A stretch of 64,000 nt of DNA, from positions 62,001-126,000 of the forward strand of contig JAEEYO010000054.1 in the NCBI GenBank assembly GCA_016288205.1, in the 5' to 3' direction. Both the position numbers and the translations under genes were made by a program. The first letter of the stretch is position 1. Every line of letters starts with the position of its first letter. The stretch comes from Treponema sp. (GTDB lineage: Bacteria; Spirochaetota; Spirochaetia; Treponematales; Treponemataceae). Shown piece after piece: positions 44,458 to 53,562 of this stretch. The notes beneath the pieces are model-generated. The model did no database searches and was not told the DNA's origin. It saw only the letters and a program-made list of their open reading frames with translations.

Positions 44458-45855
44458 ATGCTTAAAAGAGATATTTTTCAGGAACTGATTGAATGGAAAA
44501 ATCGAAAACACCATCCTCTTGTGATACGCGGATTAAGGCAGATCGGCAAAACCTTTATCACGAAGGAATTCGGCAGACAGTTTTATGACAGCGTAATCTA
44601 CCTTGATTTAAGGCTCAACACCTCCGTCCACCGGGCATTCGCGGGAGATTTTGATGTGAACGCGATGATTCTTTCCATAAGCTCCATTGAAACCACGGCC
44701 AGATTCATTCCCGGAAAAACTCTCCTCATACTTGATGAAATACAGGATTGCCCGAACGCACGGAGCTCGCTGAAATACTGGGACATAGACGGACGCTTTG
44801 ACGTAATCTGCACGGGAAGCTTTCTTGGGGTCAAGGGGTTCAGGAATCCGTATATCCGGGGCGTGTCCGTCGGTTACGAGGAGCAGATGACGATGTACCC
44901 TTTGACTTTCAGGGAATTCCTTCTGAACACAGGAATGGACGAGAAAGTTCTTGAGTATGTGAAAAAATCCATCGGGCAAAAGACCGTGGTGGAGCAGACA
45001 ATCCACCAAAGCATGCGATCATTGTATTTGCAATATCTGATCGTGGGGGGTATGCCGGAGGCAATGAACGTCTTTTTCGCGACACATGACCTTAACGGAG
45101 TCCGAGAGATTCAAAGACAAATCCTAAGCTCAATAAAAGATGATTTCGGACGCTACAAGGATTCAAACGGAAATGATAAAATAAACGAGGTGCTTAAGCT
45201 CAGGGCCGAGGCATGTCTGAATTCCCTGCCTGCACAGCTTTCCAAAGAGTACAAGAAATTCCAGTACAGCCTTGTTGACGCGAAAGGTCATTCACCTGAA
45301 AAAGCAGACGGACTTCAATATCTGGAGGATGTGGGGCTTGTGGTGCGAGCCTACAACACGAGGTCTCTTTCCTACCCGCTGGACGCAGAAAAAATCCCTG
45401 GTGAGTTCAAGGTGTTTTTCATAGACACGGGTCTTTTGGTTTCACAGCTCGGAGATGATGTGCCCTCAAAAATACTCACCGGAGATTTGGGAGCGTACAA
45501 GGGTGCCGTCGCAGAAAATATGGTCGCCTCCGCATTTGCAAAAGACGGAAGGTCTTTGTTTTATTTCCACGCACCGAGCGGATCACCAGAATTGGATTTT
45601 CTTTTTGAAAGGGACGGTGAGACCGTGATAATAGAATGCAAGGCTTCAAACAACCGTGCCACCAGCATGAAATTCGTGCTCGCGAATCAAAAAAAATACG
45701 GAGAGCATCCCGCCGTAAAATTCGCCGACTCAAACATAGGAACCACAAACGGCTTTACGACATTACCTCTGTATGCCCTGGGATTCATGAAGCAGGAGCC
45801 GAAGAAAAACATAGTAAACGCAGTTGATGTCAAGAGTCTAAAAGTACCGGAGTAA
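44458..45855 (+). CDS. AAA+ ATPase with DUF4143 and C-terminal nuclease-like domain
   Basis: 465 residues from ATG at 44458, which has the SD AGGAGT. A TTG at 44413 is in frame but lies in the promoter. Walker A GLRQIGKT (about 23-30), Walker B LLILDEIQDC (about 82-91), then a DUF4143 winged-helix and C-terminal part with ELDFLFERDGETVIIECKA, the D...ExK pattern of PD-(D/E)XK proteins. This family is common in spirochetes, gut Bacteroidetes and archaea, usually in many copies, and its function is not established. It is preceded by three regularly spaced repeats that may bind a regulator, which is unusual for the family. Confidence 0.9.
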   Translation: MLKRDIFQELIEWKNRKHHPLVIRGLRQIGKTFITKEFGRQFYDSVIYLDLRLNTSVHRAFAGDFDVNAMILSISSIETTARFIPGKTLLILDEIQDCPNARSSLKYWDIDGRFDVICTGSFLGVKGFRNPYIRGVSVGYEEQMTMYPLTFREFLLNTGMDEKVLEYVKKSIGQKTVVEQTIHQSMRSLYLQYLIVGGMPEAMNVFFATHDLNGVREIQRQILSSIKDDFGRYKDSNGNDKINEVLKLRAEACLNSLPAQLSKEYKKFQYSLVDAKGHSPEKADGLQYLEDVGLVVRAYNTRSLSYPLDAEKIPGEFKVFFIDTGLLVSQLGDDVPSKILTGDLGAYKGAVAENMVASAFAKDGRSLFYFHAPSGSPELDFLFERDGETVIIECKASNNRATSMKFVLANQKKYGEHPAVKFADSNIGTTNGFTTLPLYALGFMKQEPKKNIVNAVDVKSLKVPE

Positions 45856-45873
45856 GGACGGCCAATGCCACAG

Positions 45874-46410
45874 TCACTCGCTTCTCGCCCCGTACAAATC
45901 TCTGTACAAGTCATCCGTATACTCAGTCTCATGCTTACCGTCCGAACTGAGATTCAAAAAATGGCTTTCCTTTCCGTCAAAGACAATCTGCTTTTGCACC
46001 CAGGAAGGTTTCCCTGTTTCCACAAAAACATTTGATATATCCTCATAGCAGAAAGTTCTAATCACAAAACTGGCATTCCCATCTTCCATCACATTTCCAG
46101 CACATTCAAACCTGCTTTTCTTATCTTCCAAGGAATACGAGTAGAGATGCTCGGGAGAAGCGTTCATCCGGCAGCAAATATTCTCGTCGTTCTCAATCGA
46201 AAGTGAATAATCGTCACCGTCCTCGCTGTAGCCCACTTGGATCAGGCTGTTTCCGTTCATGATTTTCATGCCCAAAACCTTTTTTCCATCAGGCGCAAGC
46301 ACATACTCAATCTTGCAGTCCTTGCCCAAAGTCGCGGTCTGAATCCTGTTTTTTTTGAAACCCACGAAAATCACGCAGGATAAAATCAGGAGCACAAGTA
46401 TTTTTTTCAT
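45874..46410 (-). CDS. Exported or membrane-anchored protein of unknown function
   Basis: 178 residues from ATG at 46410, where GGAGGG is well placed; an upstream in-frame ATG at 46422 overlaps that SD. An N-terminal hydrophobic segment (KKILVLLILSCVIFVGF) acts as a signal or anchor; there is a Cys at about residue 12 but no good lipobox. The mature part is beta-rich and acidic (EYVLAPDGKKVLGMKIMNGN, VGYSEDGDDYSLSIENDENI). No known domain. It converges with the DUF4143 gene with 18 nt between stops and is divergent from pyrB. Confidence 0.72.
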   Translation of the reverse strand: MKKILVLLILSCVIFVGFKKNRIQTATLGKDCKIEYVLAPDGKKVLGMKIMNGNSLIQVGYSEDGDDYSLSIENDENICCRMNASPEHLYSYSLEDKKSRFECAGNVMEDGNASFVIRTFCYEDISNVFVETGKPSWVQKQIVFDGKESHFLNLSSDGKHETEYTDDLYRDLYGARSE

Positions 46411-46483
46411 TTTTCCCTCCATCAGAAAATATTATAACAATTCTCATGGAAACTCAATATCCATTTTCCGTGAAATCTCCCTC

Positions 46484-46512
46484 TTGAAATCAGAGGCGAA
46501 ATGCCTTATAAT
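46484..46512 (+). promoter_or_regulatory. Promoter of the pyrB-pyrI-pyrC operon
   Basis: TTGAAA (46484-46489), 17 nt, TATAAT (46507-46512). The leader to ATG 46557 is about 38 nt, too short for a PyrR attenuator, so control by leader attenuation is unlikely. Confidence 0.75.
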
Positions 46513-46556
46513 GGAAAAAATCGAATAGTTGTGAGAGAATAAAACAGGGGGTTTCC

Positions 46557-47480
46557 ATGTTGACAGGCAGGCACTTAATAGAGCCAGGGGATTTGACCAC
46601 CGCAGAAATCGAAGAGATTTGCGCTTTGGCCGAAAAAATGATTGTTAATCCAGTTTCTTATCAGGATGTGTGTCGTGGGAAAATTCTTGCGACACTTTTT
46701 TTTGAGCCAAGCACCAGAACCAGGCTTTCTTTCGAGGCTGCCATGCTCCATTTAGGGGGTACGGTCGAAGGATTCGCGGACGCAAGCTACACATCATCGA
46801 CCAAGGGTGAGACGCTCGCCGACACAATCCGTGTGGTAAGCTCCTATGTGGACGTAATCGCCATGAGGACCCCGAAGGAAGGAGCCGCCCTTCTCGCATC
46901 AAAGTTCAGCGCATGTCCCGTAATCAACGCAGGTGACGGAGGACACTATCATCCCACCCAGACGCTGACCGACCTTCTGACCATACGCGCCCTGCAGGGA
47001 GGATTCGAGGGACACACAATAGGATTCTGCGGAGACTTAAAGTTCGGACGCACCGTTCACTCCCTTGCCAAGGCGATGAGCCGCTACCCGAGGAACAAGT
47101 TCGTCTTCATCAGCCCGCCCGAGTTGCAGCTCCCGGAATATTACGTGAAGACAGTCCTCCAGCCCACCGGTGTGGAATACATCTGCGCCGAAAGACTTGA
47201 GCAGGTGATCGGGGACCTTGACATACTCTACATGACCCGCGTACAAAAGGAAAGGTTCTTCAACGAGCAGGACTACATCCGCCTGAAGGACAGCTACATT
47301 CTTGACACCGAAAAAATGAAAAGGGCACGCAAGGACATGATTGTCCTCCATCCGCTCCCACGCGTGAACGAGATTGCACCCGAAGTGGACGATGACCCCA
47401 GGGCCGCATATTTCAAGCAGGTAAAATACGGAATGTATGCGCGCATGGCTCTTATGAGCAAGCTGACCGGATGCCTTTGA
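46557..47480 (+). CDS. pyrB: Aspartate carbamoyltransferase, catalytic chain
   Basis: 307 residues, the usual size. It joins carbamoyl phosphate and aspartate to give carbamoyl aspartate in pyrimidine synthesis. Motifs: [15 protein letters not shown] (carbamoyl phosphate site, about 44-58), the SxxxKGE loop (TSSTKGE, about 81-87), [12 protein letters not shown], and HPLPRVNEI near the end. The adjacent pyrI shows that it works in a holoenzyme of catalytic and regulatory chains, as in E. coli. The pyrI gene starts 24 nt downstream. Confidence 0.97.
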   Translation: MLTGRHLIEPGDLTTAEIEEICALAEKMIVNPVSYQDVCRGKILATLFFEPSTRTRLSFEAAMLHLGGTVEGFADASYTSSTKGETLADTIRVVSSYVDVIAMRTPKEGAALLASKFSACPVINAGDGGHYHPTQTLTDLLTIRALQGGFEGHTIGFCGDLKFGRTVHSLAKAMSRYPRNKFVFISPPELQLPEYYVKTVLQPTGVEYICAERLEQVIGDLDILYMTRVQKERFFNEQDYIRLKDSYILDTEKMKRARKDMIVLHPLPRVNEIAPEVDDDPRAAYFKQVKYGMYARMALMSKLTGCL

Positions 47481-47504
47481 TTGTAGTAGTGACGGAGGAA
47501 AAAG

Positions 47505-47951
47505 ATGATTAACATAGCGGAAATAAAAAACGGACTCGTGATTGACCACATCCACGCGGGAACTGGCTGGAAAGTTTTCAGATGGCTCGGACTCGACAAG
47601 GCGAAATTCACCTGCGCCCTGATTGTAAATGCCGTCTCGCAAAAGACCGGGACAAAGGACATAATCAAGATAGACAACATCATCAACATTGACTACAGCG
47701 TGCTCGGATTCATCGACTCGAACATCACCGTGAACGTAATCCAGGACTCCAAGATTGTCAGAAAAATCAAGATGGAGCTGCCCGAGAAAGTTGAGAACGT
47801 CATGCAGTGCAAGAACCCGAGGTGCATCACAATCACCGAGCATTACGTCCCTCAGGAATTCCGTCTCGTGGACAGGGAGAAAAAACAATACCGCTGCGTA
47901 TACTGCGACGCCATGTACAAAGCCGGGAGCCTTGGAGAAGGAGAAGACTGA
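47505..47951 (+). CDS. pyrI: Aspartate carbamoyltransferase, regulatory chain
   Basis: 148 residues. It binds nucleotides and, through a zinc domain, holds the catalytic trimers together for allosteric feedback. The N-terminal nucleotide-binding part reads KNGLVIDHIHAGTGWKVFRW; the C-terminal zinc site is CKNPRC (about 104-109) and CVYC (about 128-131), the expected four Cys. SD GGAGG before ATG. The stop overlaps the first base of the pyrC start (TGATG), so translation is coupled. Confidence 0.96.
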   Translation: MINIAEIKNGLVIDHIHAGTGWKVFRWLGLDKAKFTCALIVNAVSQKTGTKDIIKIDNIINIDYSVLGFIDSNITVNVIQDSKIVRKIKMELPEKVENVMQCKNPRCITITEHYVPQEFRLVDREKKQYRCVYCDAMYKAGSLGEGED

Positions 47952-49285
47952 TGAAGGATCTGCTCTTGATTTACAACGCCCGCCTGGTGGACAAAAACAA
48001 GGAAATAAAGAAAGGCGCCATTCTGATTGAGGGAGAAAAAATCTCAGGATTCCCCACTGCATCCGCGGTAAAGGAAATGCTTGCCGATGAGAATGTCTCC
48101 AAGTTCGACGCGAGGGGATGCACGGTGCTTCCTTCCTTCGTCGACATGCACGTTCACATGAGGGACCCGGGACAGACCCAAAAGGAAGATATCCGCACGG
48201 GTTGCATGGCCGCCGCCGCCGGTGGATTCGGAACCGTCGTCCTTATGCCGAACACAGTCCCCGTAATCAGCTCCGAGGAAATGGCTGAGTTCAATGACAA
48301 AAGGGGAGATGAGCTCGGCTACTGTCAGGTGATTCAGTCCGTGAGCATAACGGAAAACTTCGGGGGAAAATCCACGGAGCATCTGAAAAACCTGAGCCGG
48401 AAGATTGTCCCCCTGATTACCGAGGACGGGCACGAGGTAGCGTCATCCGCCGTAATGCTTGAGGGCATGAAGATTGCGGCAAAGAAAAACATCATCGTAA
48501 GCTGCCACTGCGAGGACCCGGACCTGGCTTCGGAGGCAAGACCCCTGCGCAAAAAAGCCCTGGACCTCCTGAACAAAAAGAATCCCACGGCACAGGACAA
48601 AAAAGAGGCCGCCGCATATTTGAAGGAAGCGCACGAATTGCTCTCGGTCGCCGAGGATACCGCCACATTCAGGAACATCCGCCTTGCCGAGCATGCAGGA
48701 GTCCACCTTCATCTCTGCCACGTGAGCACGGCCGAATGCATTGACGCACTCAGGGAAGCAAAAAAACGCGGCATAAACGTAACGGCGGAAATCACACCGC
48801 ACCACATCGCCCTGAACTCGGAGAAAGCGGACACCAAATTCCAGATTGTGAACCCGCCCCTGCGCCCCGAAAGCGACAGACAGGCCGTAATCAAGGCTCT
48901 CATGGACGGAACAGCCGACGTAATCGCCACTGACCACGCCCCGCACACAGCCGAGGACAAGGCATCCGGAGCCCCCGGATTCAGCGGACTTGAGACAGCC
49001 TTCGCCGCATGTTACACCACTCTCTGCCTTGAGAACGGAATGAACCTGAAGGCTCTTTCCGACAAGATGAGCGCGAGACCTGCGGAAATCCTTGGCTTGA
49101 GTGACCGAGGACTTCTTGACGAGGGACTTCTTGCAAACCTCACCATAGTTGACACAGAAAAAGTGTGGACCGTACGCGGCGAGGAATTCGCAAGCAAGGG
49201 AAAATATACCCCGCTCGAAGGCAAAAAGCTGACGGGAGAAATCCAGGCTACCTTCTACAGGGGCAAAATCGTGTTCCAGGCTTAG
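47951..49285 (+). CDS. pyrC: Dihydroorotase
   Basis: 444 residues from ATG at 47951; longer in-frame reading upstream lies within pyrI and is not used. It closes carbamoyl aspartate to dihydroorotate. Metal-binding DMHVHMRDPG (HxH, about 56-65), later CHCEDPD, HLHLCHVST and the ATDHAPHT block with the last Asp and His. The length and motif style match class I (multifunctional type) dihydroorotases. Third gene of the operon; carAB, pyrD, pyrE and pyrF are absent from the window. Its TAG overlaps the stop of the convergent S41 gene with no terminator visible. Confidence 0.96.
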   Translation: MKDLLLIYNARLVDKNKEIKKGAILIEGEKISGFPTASAVKEMLADENVSKFDARGCTVLPSFVDMHVHMRDPGQTQKEDIRTGCMAAAAGGFGTVVLMPNTVPVISSEEMAEFNDKRGDELGYCQVIQSVSITENFGGKSTEHLKNLSRKIVPLITEDGHEVASSAVMLEGMKIAAKKNIIVSCHCEDPDLASEARPLRKKALDLLNKKNPTAQDKKEAAAYLKEAHELLSVAEDTATFRNIRLAEHAGVHLHLCHVSTAECIDALREAKKRGINVTAEITPHHIALNSEKADTKFQIVNPPLRPESDRQAVIKALMDGTADVIATDHAPHTAEDKASGAPGFSGLETAFAACYTTLCLENGMNLKALSDKMSARPAEILGLSDRGLLDEGLLANLTIVDTEKVWTVRGEEFASKGKYTPLEGKKLTGEIQATFYRGKIVFQA

Positions 49286-50328
49286 AGTCCTGCAAGATCC
49301 AGGGCCCGCTCCATCTGCAGGTCATTGCTTGCGGATGGATTCAAAATCAGATTTCCTGAGCCGGGGACAATTCCAGTGCCCTCGGGAGTGGAGCCGTCCG
49401 GGGATGTGACTCTCTGGACCGAGACCGAATACCTCCATCCGTTCGCAAGGCAGCGCTCAAGCGAAAGTGAAAAGACTCCGCATGTGTGGTTGCCGACCTG
49501 GGTTACGTGTGGCTGCGAGCACATGGCCATCGTGAACTCCTCCCCCGCGCTCATCGTCTGTGCGTTCGTCAAAAGATAAATCGGATTTGTGTACTGCCAG
49601 CTTCCGTTCTTTTTTATCTCCAGATCAACTCCGCCGCCAAAATCATTTCTGCCCGATCCGTTCTTTGTCCTTGAGACAGCATAAGTCTTATTCTCCGCGC
49701 AGAATCTTCCAGAAATCCTTGAGACATTTCCCGTAAGACCTCCCCTGTTCCCACGCACGTCAAGAATCATGCACCGTGTGTCGCTCAAATCATCCAGAGC
49801 AAGGTCTATGTCCGAAGCCCAGTCCTGTCTCTGGTTTATTCCGGTCTGTCCGCTGGAGAAAGCCGCAATGTGAATGTAGCCCACGGTAGAGTCATCCTTG
49901 AGCCGTCCGTAGGTTATGACATCGTTGCCGCATTTTCTGGGTGAGTCCACGTACTGCGAGCAGACTTCCTCAAGGGAAAATTTATCCGGCGTAACATTGT
50001 CCTCTCCTGAGTTGAGGCTTCCGATCGGAGTCTTTACATAAACATGGGCGTCAGAAAGCGGATAAAGCAGGCTCTTGAGCACGTCCAGAAATTCATTGTC
50101 CGTCATGCCGTCGTGAATCTGTGGCCGGCACAAATCATACTGAGCGTCCCAGTCCACTCCACGCACCTCAAAAAGCGCGTAGGTCTGGTCGTAGTCATCC
50201 CACAGAGCGTCGAACATAGCCTCATAGGAAAGCTCGGCGTTCTGCCCGAAAAAGAAAGTGCAGGACTCAAGCGGAAAAAAACAAAGCACCAGAAAAATCA
50301 CCACGAAAATATTTTTAAGTTTTCTCAT
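49282..50328 (-). CDS. S41-family peptidase-like lipoprotein
   Basis: 348 residues from ATG at 50328, 7 nt after the SD GGAGG; a GTG 6 nt upstream is also in frame. A hydrophobic start ending in LESC (about 19-23) suggests a lipid anchor. The body has the S41 core: MILDVRGNRGGLTGNVSR and TNAQTMSAGEEFTMAM with the nucleophile Ser. The Lys seen in CtpA-type enzymes is Val here (HTCGVFS where GKG is usual), so it may belong to the tricorn-like S41 branch or be weakly active. No PDZ domain is visible. It follows the outer-membrane protein gene by 14 nt. Confidence 0.87.
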   Translation of the reverse strand: MRKLKNIFVVIFLVLCFFPLESCTFFFGQNAELSYEAMFDALWDDYDQTYALFEVRGVDWDAQYDLCRPQIHDGMTDNEFLDVLKSLLYPLSDAHVYVKTPIGSLNSGEDNVTPDKFSLEEVCSQYVDSPRKCGNDVITYGRLKDDSTVGYIHIAAFSSGQTGINQRQDWASDIDLALDDLSDTRCMILDVRGNRGGLTGNVSRISGRFCAENKTYAVSRTKNGSGRNDFGGGVDLEIKKNGSWQYTNPIYLLTNAQTMSAGEEFTMAMCSQPHVTQVGNHTCGVFSLSLERCLANGWRYSVSVQRVTSPDGSTPEGTGIVPGSGNLILNPSASNDLQMERALDLAGL

Positions 50329-50342
50329 ATTCACCCTCCGAA

Positions 50343-51194
50343 TTAGAAATTAAAAGAAATGAAAGTCCTCAGGTTGCCGTCCACATAATAAAGCGGCCGG
50401 TCCTTCGGCACTGCAATCCTGGCGTATTCAAAATCAAGGCCAAGGCCGGTGGAAAGCCAGTTCGTCGCCTTAAGCTTGTAATCGCAGCTCAGCAAAAGGG
50501 ACTGGTAATTGTGGACGCTCAAAAAATTGCCCAGGGTCAGAATCTTGAGGAAATCCTCCTCGGCATATTTCATCAGCTCTGCGTCGCACCCGGCATACGG
50601 AGGTCTCACCCCATAACCGAGAAGGGGAAATCCACCGGAGACAAAGATTGAGTTGCGGTCGTTTATCTTGTAGCTCATCGCGCACGTGGGACCTATGCAA
50701 AGAATCCCGGTAATGGAAGGATAATGCTCGAACTGAAGGAATGCTTTGCACATGAAATTCCCGCCGACGGAAAAATCAAGGTTGCCATTTTTTATAATTG
50801 TATAATTCAAGTCATACTTCAGGCTGATTTTATGGAAGGAAAGCGGGCTGGACGAAGCCTCATAATAAGTCTCGCCGGAAACCGGATCGTAGTTTTTATA
50901 TACCACGGCCGTCTCAGTCATCGCGGACGATGGCTTGGTGAAAAAATAATCCGCCGTAATCGTGTGCAGGAAATTTCCCGACTTGATTTTTGCCTCAAGA
51001 CCATAGTGCGGTGAGACAATCGACTGCGTGATGTTCGAGAAAGTAGTTTCCTTATAAGCTCCGATCGTCCATCCCAGCGACAGATTAATTTCAAACGTCG
51101 TTTTCTTGGCGGATGAAGATATGTCCTCCGCGCCAAGGGATAAGGTTCCTGCCAGAATCAGCGCAAGGAATGTCAAAATGTTTTTTCGTTTCAT
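50343..51194 (-). CDS. Outer-membrane beta-barrel-like protein
   Basis: 283 residues with a signal peptide (about 1-22, ending SLGAED). The mature part alternates short amphipathic strands with Tyr/Phe/Asn (LKYDLNYTIIKNGNLDFSVG, YQSLLLSCDYKLKATNWLS) and ends TFISFNF, a typical C-terminal aromatic barrel strand for BAM insertion. About ten to twelve strands seem likely. SD GGAGG before ATG. It lies between a membrane LuxR regulator upstream and an S41 lipoprotein downstream, so the three may form one unit. No specific function recognised. Confidence 0.82.
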   Translation of the reverse strand: MKRKNILTFLALILAGTLSLGAEDISSSAKKTTFEINLSLGWTIGAYKETTFSNITQSIVSPHYGLEAKIKSGNFLHTITADYFFTKPSSAMTETAVVYKNYDPVSGETYYEASSSPLSFHKISLKYDLNYTIIKNGNLDFSVGGNFMCKAFLQFEHYPSITGILCIGPTCAMSYKINDRNSIFVSGGFPLLGYGVRPPYAGCDAELMKYAEEDFLKILTLGNFLSVHNYQSLLLSCDYKLKATNWLSTGLGLDFEYARIAVPKDRPLYYVDGNLRTFISFNF

Positions 51195-51291
51195 AAGACC
51201 TCCAAAGTGAAATTGTCTGATTAAATGATAGGCTCTTTGGAGATGAAAAGATATTGGGGAAAGTACCAGTTTTTCGCGGTTTTGCAGAATT

Positions 51292-51303
51292 AGGGTAAAC
51301 CCT
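51292..51303. promoter_or_regulatory. Short inverted repeat upstream of the outer-membrane protein gene
   Basis: AGGGTAAACCCT: arms AGGGT and ACCCT around AA. It lies 11 nt beyond the LuxR stop and about 100 nt before the outer-membrane protein ATG. It may be a regulator site or part of a weak hairpin; support is limited. Confidence 0.3.
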
Positions 51304-51313
51304 TAGGGCACCC

Positions 51314-52147
51314 CTAGTTGTTTTTCAGGCGGGAAAAAAGCTCCAGACGGTTCTTGACCCCGATTTTCCGGTAGATGTTCGCGAGATGTGCCTCAATGGT
51401 TTTCTGGGTCACGAAAAAAGTCTCCGCAAGCTCCTTGTTGGATTTTCCGTCCAAAAGCGCGAGTATGATTTCCTGCTCCCGTTTGGTGATTGAAAAATCC
51501 CTGATGAAATCCGGCGAGAGGCTTCTTTCGGTTTTCGCGATCGGGGAGGAAAAATAGAAGCGGTAGAAAATATGATAAATCAGGATGGAGACGGAGATTA
51601 TAAAGACAAAGGGAACCTCATGCAGGACAAAAGTGAGCACAAGATTTGCAAGCGAAAGAATTATGATGAGCCACTTTTCCTTTTTGAAAACGCCCGTGTT
51701 TATCCTCTTGAAAAATAAAATGCCGAGCAGAACTGAGACTGCGGTCGGAACCCAGATGCCCAGAATGTTCAGGACAAACGAGGGATGCTCCATCGCTTTT
51801 ATAAAAATCAGCGACAGGGAAAAAACAAAGACTGCGGCGGAATACGCGAGGACAATCTTACGGATTCGCGACGCGGGGCTCACATGGATAAAATCCAGCG
51901 AGAAACTGACTATGCCGTAGGAAAAAATCAGCGAGAGAAGACCTCCGAAAACGCAGATAAAAATCCTGCTCGTAATTGCCCCGTGCACGGCCACATAAAA
52001 GGAGTTGCCGCTTATCAGAAAAAAGGCGGAGGTGATTAAAAAGACATGGAAGAAAAAAGGCTTTTTGAACCTCAAGAAAAAAAGAAGCGAAATCAAAGCC
52101 GCCGAAAAAGAAAAAAGGCAGGCAGCGAACAAAATAAGCTCGTCCAA
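51314..52147 (-). CDS. Membrane-bound LuxR-family transcription regulator
   Basis: 277 residues from a TTG at 52147, supported by GGAGG 8 nt upstream; no ATG or GTG fits better. Six or seven hydrophobic helices fill residues 1-205 (FAACLFSFSAALISLLFF, YAAVFVFSLSLIFI and others). The C-terminal 60 residues are a GerE-type HTH: ITKREQEIILALLDGKSNKE, then ETFFVTQKTIEAHLANIYRK. DNA-binding domains tethered to a polytopic membrane part suggest that it senses a membrane or lipophilic signal. The outer-membrane protein and S41 genes lie directly downstream and are the likeliest targets. Confidence 0.88.
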   Translation of the reverse strand: MDELILFAACLFSFSAALISLLFFLRFKKPFFFHVFLITSAFFLISGNSFYVAVHGAITSRIFICVFGGLLSLIFSYGIVSFSLDFIHVSPASRIRKIVLAYSAAVFVFSLSLIFIKAMEHPSFVLNILGIWVPTAVSVLLGILFFKRINTGVFKKEKWLIIILSLANLVLTFVLHEVPFVFIISVSILIYHIFYRFYFSSPIAKTERSLSPDFIRDFSITKREQEIILALLDGKSNKELAETFFVTQKTIEAHLANIYRKIGVKNRLELFSRLKNN

Positions 52148-52212
52148 AATTAGTCCTCCATGAAAACTCTAGCACAAAAACCGCCCTCAATGCAAGAACT
52201 TCCACCAGGACG

Positions 52213-52241
52213 TTACAGAAATCCAAAAAATGTGTTATATT
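52213..52241 (+). promoter_or_regulatory. Promoter of the Ste24-like protease gene, probably leaderless
   Basis: TTACAG (52213-52218), 17 nt, TATATT (52236-52241), and the -10 ends 7 nt before the ATG at 52249. No SD is present. Confidence 0.65.
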
Positions 52242-52248
52242 ATATAGT

Positions 52249-53562
52249 ATGGATTTTACGAACATTTTCTTCCTATTATATTTGATTGGAACTCTCTCGG
52301 ATTTTCTCCTCGACCAGATTCTGGAGGCGGGGAATTTCATCCACAGGAACAAGCACGGCAGGGAGATTCCACCTGAGCTTGAGGGGCACATCGACGAGGC
52401 GACTCTCTGCAAAACCGTGGCGTACAAAAATGCGTCCTACAAACTCTGGGTCCCGCGTCACATCCTGAGCACGGCACTGAACCTTGTCCTCGTCCTCTGC
52501 GGATTTTATCCCATGATTTTCAACGCAATCTGGAAATGGACAGGAAACGTCTACCTTGCGTCCCTTCTCTTCATGCTCCTCGCGAGTCTTCCCGACACAA
52601 TCCTTGACCTGCCCTTCTCCCTTGTCCGTGAGTTCAAGATTGAAAAGGATTTCGGTTTTTCAAAGATGACCTTCCGCATGTGGATTTCAGACGCAATCAA
52701 GTCGGCAGTCCTTAGCGCGGTAATTTCCATCCCACTCATCTGCATCGCGCTCGTCCTTCTTTCTCACGCAGCCGCATGGTGGTGGATTCTGCTCGGTGCG
52801 GTCTATGTTGCGTTCAGTTTCCTCCTTTCCTATCTCTATCCCGTACTGATTGCCCCCATCTTCAACAAGTTCACGCCCCTTGAGGAAGGTGAGCTTAAAG
52901 AAAGACTTGAGTCGCTCATGGAAAAAACGGGCTTCCACGCGAAGAGCATTTTCATCATGGACGCTTCAAAAAGGAGCGGTCACAGCAACGCGTATTTCAC
53001 GGGGCTCGGCAAAAACAAGCGCATAGTCCTTTACGACACTCTGGTAAATCAGCTTTCCACCGACGAAATTGAGGCAGTCCTTGCACATGAGCTCGGTCAT
53101 TACAAGCACAAGCACATAATCAAAAGACAGTGCGTGACCATCCCTCTGATTTTCGCAGCCCTTTTCGCAATCTCCCTGCTGATTAAAAGACCAGAACTTT
53201 ACTCGGCATTCGGCTTCCTTGAAAAAGCGGATGTCTCCCGGATCGGCGTGGAGTTACAGTTCATCGGGCTGTTTCTTATTTTCCTCGCTTTCGGTTCCTT
53301 CCTCTGGATTGCATCCCTCATCGGTAACGCAGCGAGCCGACGCGACGAATTTCAGGCCGACGCATTCAGCGGAAAAATCTGTGGCGGTGGAAAAAATCTC
53401 ATCACGGCACTGATAAAGCTCAACAAGGAAAATCTCAGCGAAATCTGTCCGCCCAAAATCTACTGCGTCTTCAACTACAGCCATCCGCCGCTCACAGAAA
53501 GAATCAAGGCTATATCCGCAGCCACAAATAATACAGCGAAAAATTTTCAGGAGGAAACATGA
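52249..53562 (+). CDS. M48 (Ste24/CAAX protease-like) membrane metallopeptidase
   Basis: 437 residues. Seven or so membrane helices, an N-terminal helix bundle typical of the Ste24 branch, the zinc motif VLAHELGHYKHKH (HExxH, about 281-293), a downstream Glu in RRDEFQADAFS, and HPPLTERIKAI near the end. Eukaryotic Ste24 trims prenylated CAAX proteins; bacterial relatives probably act in membrane-protein quality control. The last 4 nt overlap the start of the transglutaminase-like gene (ATGA). No SD is present, so initiation is probably on a leaderless mRNA. Confidence 0.92.
   Translation: MDFTNIFFLLYLIGTLSDFLLDQILEAGNFIHRNKHGREIPPELEGHIDEATLCKTVAYKNASYKLWVPRHILSTALNLVLVLCGFYPMIFNAIWKWTGNVYLASLLFMLLASLPDTILDLPFSLVREFKIEKDFGFSKMTFRMWISDAIKSAVLSAVISIPLICIALVLLSHAAAWWWILLGAVYVAFSFLLSYLYPVLIAPIFNKFTPLEEGELKERLESLMEKTGFHAKSIFIMDASKRSGHSNAYFTGLGKNKRIVLYDTLVNQLSTDEIEAVLAHELGHYKHKHIIKRQCVTIPLIFAALFAISLLIKRPELYSAFGFLEKADVSRIGVELQFIGLFLIFLAFGSFLWIASLIGNAASRRDEFQADAFSGKICGGGKNLITALIKLNKENLSEICPPKIYCVFNYSHPPLTERIKAISAATNNTAKNFQEET

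Noticed and set aside
46512-46556. Leader of pyrB considered as a PyrR-type attenuator
   Set aside because: The leader is about 38 nt and contains no hairpin pair.
47807-47950. Upstream extension of the pyrC reading frame
   Set aside because: It lies within pyrI in another frame; the ATG at 47951 overlaps the pyrI stop and gives the normal length.
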